Assembly: GCA_000715685.1 (NCBI GenBank)
Contig: KL569382.1
Span: forward strand, 74,755-80,376
DNA length: 5,622 nucleotides
Source of the DNA: Streptomyces lilacinus
GTDB lineage: Bacteria; Actinomycetota; Actinomycetes; Streptomycetales; Streptomycetaceae
Reading direction: 5' to 3'
The notes below the pieces were generated by a model. That model was not told where the DNA came from, did not search any database, and was given only the letters and a program-made list of their open reading frames with translations. Position numbers and translations under genes: made by a program. Below are positions 1 to 5,622 of the stretch, one piece after another (the stretch's first letter is position 1; every line of letters begins with the position of its first letter).

Positions 1-17
1 ATGTGTATAAGAGACAG
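1..17. other. Nextera transposase mosaic-end adapter remnant (not genomic)
   Basis: The first 17 bases, ATGTGTATAAGAGACAG, are identical to the 3' part of the 19-base Tn5 mosaic end used in Nextera tagmentation libraries. The codon style changes at once after base 17 to the high-GC pattern of the rest of the window. This is therefore untrimmed library adapter at a contig end. It creates false reading frames: on the plus strand an ORF starting MCIRDR, and on the minus strand a SVSYTH tail on the thioesterase. Confidence 0.97.
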
Positions 18-252
18 AGCCGAGGGTCTCGGCGAGGACGGCGGAGGCGCCGCCGTGCAGCAGGCCGTACGGCTGGGTGTTGCCCTCGACCGGCATGGTG
101 CCGACGACGCGCTCGGGCGACGCTTCGACGACGTTCACGCTCATGCGCTCGCCCAGGTGTCCGGCCGAGAAGAGGGCCTCCAGGTCGAGCCCGCTGCCGG
201 CCCACTGGTCGAGGATCTCCTGCGGGAACGTGGTCTTGCTCTGCTCGCCCAT
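18..252 (-). CDS. PaaI/EntH-like hotdog-fold acyl-CoA thioesterase, N-terminal part only
   Basis: This is the N-terminal 78 codons of a single-domain hotdog thioesterase; full members are usually about 130-150 residues, so roughly half is missing beyond the contig end. Such enzymes hydrolyse acyl- or aroyl-CoA thioesters in the cytoplasm. Residues 53-78 run MPVEGNTQPYGLLHGGASAV and then LAETLG, closely resembling, from memory, the active-site stretch of E. coli EntH/YbdB (proofreading thioesterase of enterobactin synthesis) and YdiI. The HGG at 66-68 opens the central helix, and Glu75 matches the catalytic acid/base of the Glu-type (4HBT-II, EntH) branch. The ATG at 252-250 is chosen because GGAGAG (266-261) lies 8 bases upstream. 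The gene follows the molybdopterin oxidoreductase on the same strand after 116 bases, so read-through or its own weak promoter is possible. The true substrate is unknown; no siderophore or phenylacetate genes are visible nearby. Confidence 0.9.
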
Positions 253-293
253 GCTGCGCGCTCTCCGATCACCCTTGGTCGTTGTGGTGCGAA

Positions 294-324
294 AGTATTT
301 TCAGGCGAACCGTCCCGCCGTCAA
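294..324 (-). promoter_or_regulatory. Candidate housekeeping-type promoter for the thioesterase
   Basis: On the minus strand, TTGACG (324-319) resembles a sigma-70/HrdB -35 box. It is followed after 16 bases by GAAAAT (302-297), or after 19 bases by AATACT (299-294), as possible -10 boxes; each matches only four of six consensus positions. Transcription would start near 285-290, giving a leader of about 35 bases containing the GGAGAG ribosome binding site. The -10 area coincides with an imperfect 12-base palindrome and is the only AT-rich patch of the 116-base gap 253-368. I see no convincing terminator in that gap, so co-transcription with the upstream oxidoreductase gene is equally possible. 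Confidence 0.35.
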
Positions 325-368
325 CCATCAATCTCCGACCGCGAACCGCGACCGTGGCCATTGAGCCT

Positions 369-2657
<2,289 letters not shown>

Positions 2658-2661
2658 CTCG

Positions 2662-2670
2662 CTCCCCCTT
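2662..2670 (-). promoter_or_regulatory. Strong Shine-Dalgarno of the oxidoreductase gene
   Basis: Read on the minus strand, AAGGGGGAG ends four bases before the ATG at 2657-2655. Its purine core lies at a normal distance and complements the anti-Shine-Dalgarno end of 16S rRNA. It fixes the translation start and shows that this gene uses a leadered mRNA, in contrast to the divergent polA. Confidence 0.8.
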
Positions 2671-2695
2671 GAGCGGTCGGTGGGTACGCGCGGTT

Positions 2696-2705
2696 CGTAC
2701 GTACG
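2696..2705. promoter_or_regulatory. Perfect 10-base palindrome at the predicted oxidoreductase transcription start
   Basis: CGTACGTACG is perfectly self-complementary. It lies just downstream of the minus-strand -10 box (2717-2712), so it would cover about +1 to +10 of the oxidoreductase transcript. A further GTACG at 2684-2688 can pair with CGTAC at 2696-2700 across a 7-base loop. The location would suit a repressor operator, but ten bases of palindrome may also be chance. No regulator can be named. Confidence 0.3.
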
Positions 2706-2734
2706 CCGCCGATCCTGTCACGGGGCACTGACAA
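2704..2734 (-). promoter_or_regulatory. RecA-NDp/PafBC-type promoter motif facing the oxidoreductase
   Basis: On the minus strand, TTGTCAGTG (2734-2726), a spacer of exactly 8 bases and CAGGAT (2717-2712) match the actinobacterial LexA-independent DNA-damage promoter TTGTCRGTG-N8-TAnnnT, except that the -10 begins with C. In mycobacteria this motif is activated by PafBC. The predicted start of transcription is near 2705, leaving about 48 bases of leader with the strong Shine-Dalgarno. The motif is a near copy of the one facing polA (26 of 31 positions), in inverted orientation. Assignment to PafBC in this organism is inference. Confidence 0.65.
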
Positions 2735-2774
2735 CGGGTGCGGGGAGGGTGACCGGTGCCGCGCGCTGTCGGGA

Positions 2775-2804
2775 ATGTCAGTGGGCCGTGGCAGGATCGG
2801 GGGC
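2775..2804 (+). promoter_or_regulatory. RecA-NDp/PafBC-type promoter motif of polA
   Basis: ATGTCAGTG (2775-2783), an 8-base spacer (2784-2791) and CAGGAT (2792-2797) match TTGTCRGTG-N8-TAnnnT with one mismatch in the upstream box and C for T at the first -10 position. Transcription would begin about seven bases past the -10, at 2804-2805, which is the GTG start codon of polA. A LexA box of the GAAC-N4-GTTC type was not seen in the intergenic region. Damage-inducible expression of a repair polymerase fits this promoter class, but activation by PafBC is inferred from mycobacteria. Confidence 0.65.
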
Positions 2805-5552
2805 GTGGCAGCAAAGGCATCGAATACCCCGACCGAAGCGAACGAACCGACCGGCGCCGGGACGGCGGCGCAAGGCAGGCCCCGTCTGCTCTTGATGGAC
2901 GGGCACTCCATGGCGTACCGGGCGTTCTTCGCGCTGCCCGCGGAGAACTTCACCACGACGGCCGGCCAGACGACCAATGCGGTGTACGGCTTCGCCTCCA
3001 TGCTGGCCAACACGCTGCGTGACGAGGCGCCCACGCACTTCGCGGTGGCGTTCGACGTCTCGCGCAAGACGTGGCGGTCGGAGGAGTTCCCGGAGTACAA
3101 GGCGACGCGTTCGAAGACCCCGGACGAGTTCAAGGGTCAGGTGGCGCTGATCGGCGAGCTGCTGGACGCGATGAACGTGCCGCGGTTCGCGGTGGACGGC
3201 TTCGAGGCGGACGACGTGATCGCCACGCTCGCCACGGAGGCCGAGAAGGAGGGCTTCGAGGTCTCGATCGTCACCGGCGACCGCGACTCCTTCCAGCTGG
3301 TGACCGACGCCGTCACGGTGCTCTACCCGACGAAGGGCGTCTCGGAGCTGACGCGCTTCACGCCGGAGAAGGTGCTGGAGAAGTACGGCCTGTCGGCGCG
3401 GCAGTACCCGGACTTCGCCGCGCTGCGCGGTGACCCGTCGGACAACCTGCCGGGCATCCCGGGCGTGGGCGAGAAGACCGCCGCGAAGTGGATCAACCAG
3501 TTCGGTTCGTTCGCGGAGCTGGTGGAGCGCGTCGAGGAGGTCAAGGGCAAGGCCGGGCAGAACCTGCGCGATCACCTCGAGGCGGTCAAGCTCAACCGCC
3601 GGCTGACGGAGATGGTGCGGGACGTGGAGCTGTCCACGCACCCCGACGACCTGGCCCGCCAGGCGTACGACCGGCTGGCGCTGGTGGCGTTCCTGGAGCG
3701 GCTGGAGATCCGCAACCAGGGCCTGCGGGACCGCCTGCTGGCCGCCGACCCGGGCGGGGAGTCCGCCGAGGAGGCCGCCCCGGAGGCGGGCGCCGAGGTG
3801 GAGGGCGCGGTGCTGGGCACGGGCGAGCTGGCGCCGTGGCTGGCCGAGTACGGTGCCGGGCCGCTGGGTCTGGCCGTGACCGACTCCTGGTCGCGGGAGG
3901 GCGGCCGGGTGAGCGAGATCGCGCTCGCGACGGGCGAGGGCCCGGCGGCGTGGTTCGACCCGGCGGAGCTGGACGAGGACGACGAGCGGGCGTTCGCCGC
4001 CTGGATCGCGGCCGCCGACCGGCCGAAGGTGATGCACGACGCGAAGGCCGTCATGCGCGTCTTCGCCGAGCACGGCTGGCCGGTCGAGGGCGTCACGATG
4101 GACACGGCCCTGGCCGCCTATCTGGTCAAGCCGGGCCGTCGCTCCTTCGCCCTCGACACGCTGTCCGTGGAGTACCTGGGCCGGGAGCTCGCCTCGGCGG
4201 CGGCCGGTGACGGCCAGCTGGCCTTCGGCGCCGACGAGCAGGCCGAGGCCGAGGCCCTCATGGGGCGCGCCCGCACCATCCTGGACCTCGGCGGCGCGTT
4301 CGCCGGTCGGGTCACGGAGGTCGGCGCGGCCGGGCTGCTCACGGACGTCGAGCTGCCGACCAGCGCCGTGCTGTCCGCCCTCGAGCGGGCTGGCATCGCC
4401 GCGGACCGCGGCTGGCTGGAGCGCATGGAGCAGCAGTTCGCGGCAGCGGTGCAGCAGGCGGTGCGGGAGGCCCACGAGGCCGCCGGCCGCGAGTTCAACC
4501 TGGGCTCGCCCAAGCAGCTGCAGGAGGTCCTCTTCGGCGAGCTCGGCCTGCCGAAGACGAAGAAGACCAAGACCGGCTACACCACCGACGCGGACGCCCT
4601 GGCCTGGCTCGCGGCCCAGACGGACAACGAGCTCCCGGTGATCATGCTGCGCCACCGCGAGCAGTCCAAGCTGCGCTCCACGGTCGAGGGCCTGATCAAG
4701 GCCATCGGAGCCGACGGCCGCATCCACACCACCTTCAACCAGACGGTGGCCGCGACGGGCCGGCTGTCCTCCACCGACCCGAACCTGCAGAACATCCCCG
4801 TGCGCACGGACGAGGGCCGGGCCATCCGCCGCGGCTTCGTCGTCGGCGAGGGCTTCGAGTCGCTGATGACTGCCGACTACAGCCAGATCGAGCTGCGCGT
4901 CATGGCCCACCTCTCCGAGGACGAGGGTCTGATCGAGGCGTTCGCCTCGGGCGAGGACCTGCACACCACGGTCGCCTCGCAGGTGTTCGGCGTCGCCAAG
5001 AGCGAGGTCGACCCCGAGATGCGCCGCAAGATCAAGGCCATGTCGTACGGCCTGGCGTACGGCCTGTCGGCGTTCGGCCTGTCCCAGCAGCTGAACATCT
5101 CGCCCGACGAGGCGCGCCGCCTGATGGACACCTTCTTCGAGCGCTTCGGCGGGGTGCGCGACTATCTGCAGCGCGTCGTCGAAGAGGCCCGGGCCACCGG
5201 TTACACCGAGACGATGCTCGGTCGCCGCCGCTACTTGCCCGACCTCAACAGCGACAACCGCCAGCGCCGCGAGATGGCCGAGCGCATGGCGCTCAACGCC
5301 CCGATCCAGGGCACCGCCGCCGACATCGTCAAGATCGCGATGCTGCGGGTGGCCGAGTCGCTCGAGGCCGGCGGCCTCACCTCGCGGATGCTGCTCCAGG
5401 TCCACGACGAAATCGTCCTGGAGATCGCCCCGGGCGAGCGCGAGAAGGTCGAGGCGCTGGTCCGCCGCGAAATGGCCCACGCCGTGGACCTGCGCGCTCC
5501 CCTGGACGTCTCGGTGGGCGTCGGCCCGGACTGGGAGTCCGCGGCGCACTGA
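2805..5552 (+). CDS. polA: DNA polymerase I
   Basis: Family A DNA polymerase of about 915 residues that fills gaps in excision repair and removes RNA primers during lagging-strand synthesis. Numbering is from the GTG at 2805. The 5'-nuclease/flap domain spans about 27-310, with metal-binding acids at Asp32, Glu134/Asp136/Asp137, Asp159/Asp161 and Asp210/Asp213, and a helix-hairpin-helix GIPGVGEKTA. An acidic, alanine-rich linker (about 313-340) leads to a 3'-5' exonuclease fold (about 340-505) that has lost its catalytic acids. The polymerase domain (about 510-915) is intact: TGRLSSTDPNLQNIPVRTDE (651-670), motif A DYSQIELR with Asp691, the O-helix RRKIKAMSYGLAYG with Tyr748, and motif C VHDE with Asp868. 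The start is GTG 2805: the in-frame ATG at 2775 overlaps the promoter, and a purine-rich AGGATCGGGGG just upstream could serve as a Shine-Dalgarno if a leadered transcript exists. It diverges from the oxidoreductase gene and ends at a hairpin. Confidence 0.98.
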   Translation: MAAKASNTPTEANEPTGAGTAAQGRPRLLLMDGHSMAYRAFFALPAENFTTTAGQTTNAVYGFASMLANTLRDEAPTHFAVAFDVSRKTWRSEEFPEYKATRSKTPDEFKGQVALIGELLDAMNVPRFAVDGFEADDVIATLATEAEKEGFEVSIVTGDRDSFQLVTDAVTVLYPTKGVSELTRFTPEKVLEKYGLSARQYPDFAALRGDPSDNLPGIPGVGEKTAAKWINQFGSFAELVERVEEVKGKAGQNLRDHLEAVKLNRRLTEMVRDVELSTHPDDLARQAYDRLALVAFLERLEIRNQGLRDRLLAADPGGESAEEAAPEAGAEVEGAVLGTGELAPWLAEYGAGPLGLAVTDSWSREGGRVSEIALATGEGPAAWFDPAELDEDDERAFAAWIAAADRPKVMHDAKAVMRVFAEHGWPVEGVTMDTALAAYLVKPGRRSFALDTLSVEYLGRELASAAAGDGQLAFGADEQAEAEALMGRARTILDLGGAFAGRVTEVGAAGLLTDVELPTSAVLSALERAGIAADRGWLERMEQQFAAAVQQAVREAHEAAGREFNLGSPKQLQEVLFGELGLPKTKKTKTGYTTDADALAWLAAQTDNELPVIMLRHREQSKLRSTVEGLIKAIGADGRIHTTFNQTVAATGRLSSTDPNLQNIPVRTDEGRAIRRGFVVGEGFESLMTADYSQIELRVMAHLSEDEGLIEAFASGEDLHTTVASQVFGVAKSEVDPEMRRKIKAMSYGLAYGLSAFGLSQQLNISPDEARRLMDTFFERFGGVRDYLQRVVEEARATGYTETMLGRRRYLPDLNSDNRQRREMAERMALNAPIQGTAADIVKIAMLRVAESLEAGGLTSRMLLQVHDEIVLEIAPGEREKVEALVRREMAHAVDLRAPLDVSVGVGPDWESAAH

Positions 5553-5554
5553 TC

Positions 5555-5622
5555 GTCCTCAAAGGTCGGACGGGCTGGATTCATCCAGCCCGTCCGGGCG
5601 AGAAAATCAGCCCGTCCGGCGT
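5555..5622. repeat. Incomplete Streptomyces-type intergenic inverted repeat at the contig end
   Basis: The left arm begins GTCCTCAAA (5555-5563) and continues CGGACGGGCTG (5567-5577). The complementary segment CAGCCCGTCCGG occurs twice, at 5586-5597 and 5608-5619, and the window stops at CGT (5620-5622 is the end of the CGGCGT run). From memory, arms of the form CAGCCCGTCCGGCGTTTGAGGAC and its complement recur widely between Streptomyces genes, which suggests the element continues just past the window. The second copy of the right arm looks like an internal duplication. Confidence 0.65.
5567..5596 (+). terminator. Hairpin terminator after polA
   Basis: Fourteen bases after the polA stop codon, CGGACGGGCTGGA (5567-5579) pairs perfectly over 13 bases with TCCAGCCCGTCCG (5584-5596) around a TTCA tetraloop (5580-5583). 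No T-tract follows, which is common for actinobacterial hairpin terminators. Because the stem is nearly symmetrical it could also stop transcription arriving from the right. Confidence 0.8.

Noticed and set aside
2716..2733. TGTCA-N8-TGACA inverted repeat read as an independent operator
   Set aside because: It is better explained as a by-product of the minus-strand promoter, where the TGTCA of the upstream box faces a TGACA formed by the spacer end and the first -10 base. The polA copy has TGGCA there, so the dyad is not preserved.
2775..2777. ATG as the polA start codon
   Set aside because: It lies inside the TGTCAGTG promoter box, has only a weak GGGA upstream, and the -10 box downstream of it predicts transcription from about 2805.
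2658..2804. A LexA (SOS) box controlling polA
   Set aside because: I looked for GAAC-N4-GTTC-like dyads and found none; the damage-type motif present is of the LexA-independent class.
2778..5549. A 923-residue stop-free frame antisense to polA
   Set aside because: It is the reverse-complement shadow of polA codons, rich in His, Arg, Leu, Gly and Val with no recognisable motif; stop-free antisense frames are expected when third positions are nearly all G or C.

Overview
This 5.6 kb window is high-GC actinobacterial DNA, most likely from a Streptomyces or a close relative. Third codon positions are almost all G or C, no TTA codon appears in the genes, and long open shadow frames run opposite both large genes. 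The proteins read as typical streptomycete versions. The window looks like a complete short contig from a Nextera-type library: bases 1-17 are the transposase mosaic end, not genome. The last about 70 bases lie in an intergenic inverted repeat of the kind that often breaks Streptomyces assemblies.

Layout, left to right. (1) Bases 1-17: adapter remnant. (2) Bases 18-252, minus strand: the first 78 codons of a PaaI/EntH-like hotdog-fold acyl-CoA thioesterase, cut off by the contig end. (3) Bases 253-368: a 116-base gap with a ribosome binding site and a weak candidate promoter for the thioesterase. (4) Bases 369-2657, minus strand: a complete 762-residue molybdopterin oxidoreductase of the FdhF/YdeP family, substrate unknown. 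(5) Bases 2658-2804: a compact divergent control region. (6) Bases 2805-5552, plus strand: polA, DNA polymerase I of about 915 residues, with an active 5'-nuclease domain, a degenerate 3'-5' exonuclease domain and an intact polymerase domain. (7) Bases 5553-5622: a strong hairpin, the probable polA terminator, built from an incomplete intergenic repeat.

The most interesting part is the divergent region. It holds two inverted, near-identical copies (26 of 31 positions) of a promoter of the form (T/A)TGTCAGTG-N8-CAGGAT, one facing each gene. This closely matches the LexA-independent DNA-damage promoter of actinobacteria (RecA-NDp motif, bound by PafBC in mycobacteria). For polA the predicted transcript would begin at or next to the GTG at 2805, which suggests a leaderless mRNA and shows that the more upstream in-frame ATG (2775) lies inside the promoter. 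For the oxidoreductase the same promoter predicts a leader of about 48 bases with a strong Shine-Dalgarno. I infer that polA and this poorly understood molybdoenzyme may respond together to DNA damage. Otherwise the gene content is ordinary; I see no defence system, mobile element, CRISPR array or RNA gene.
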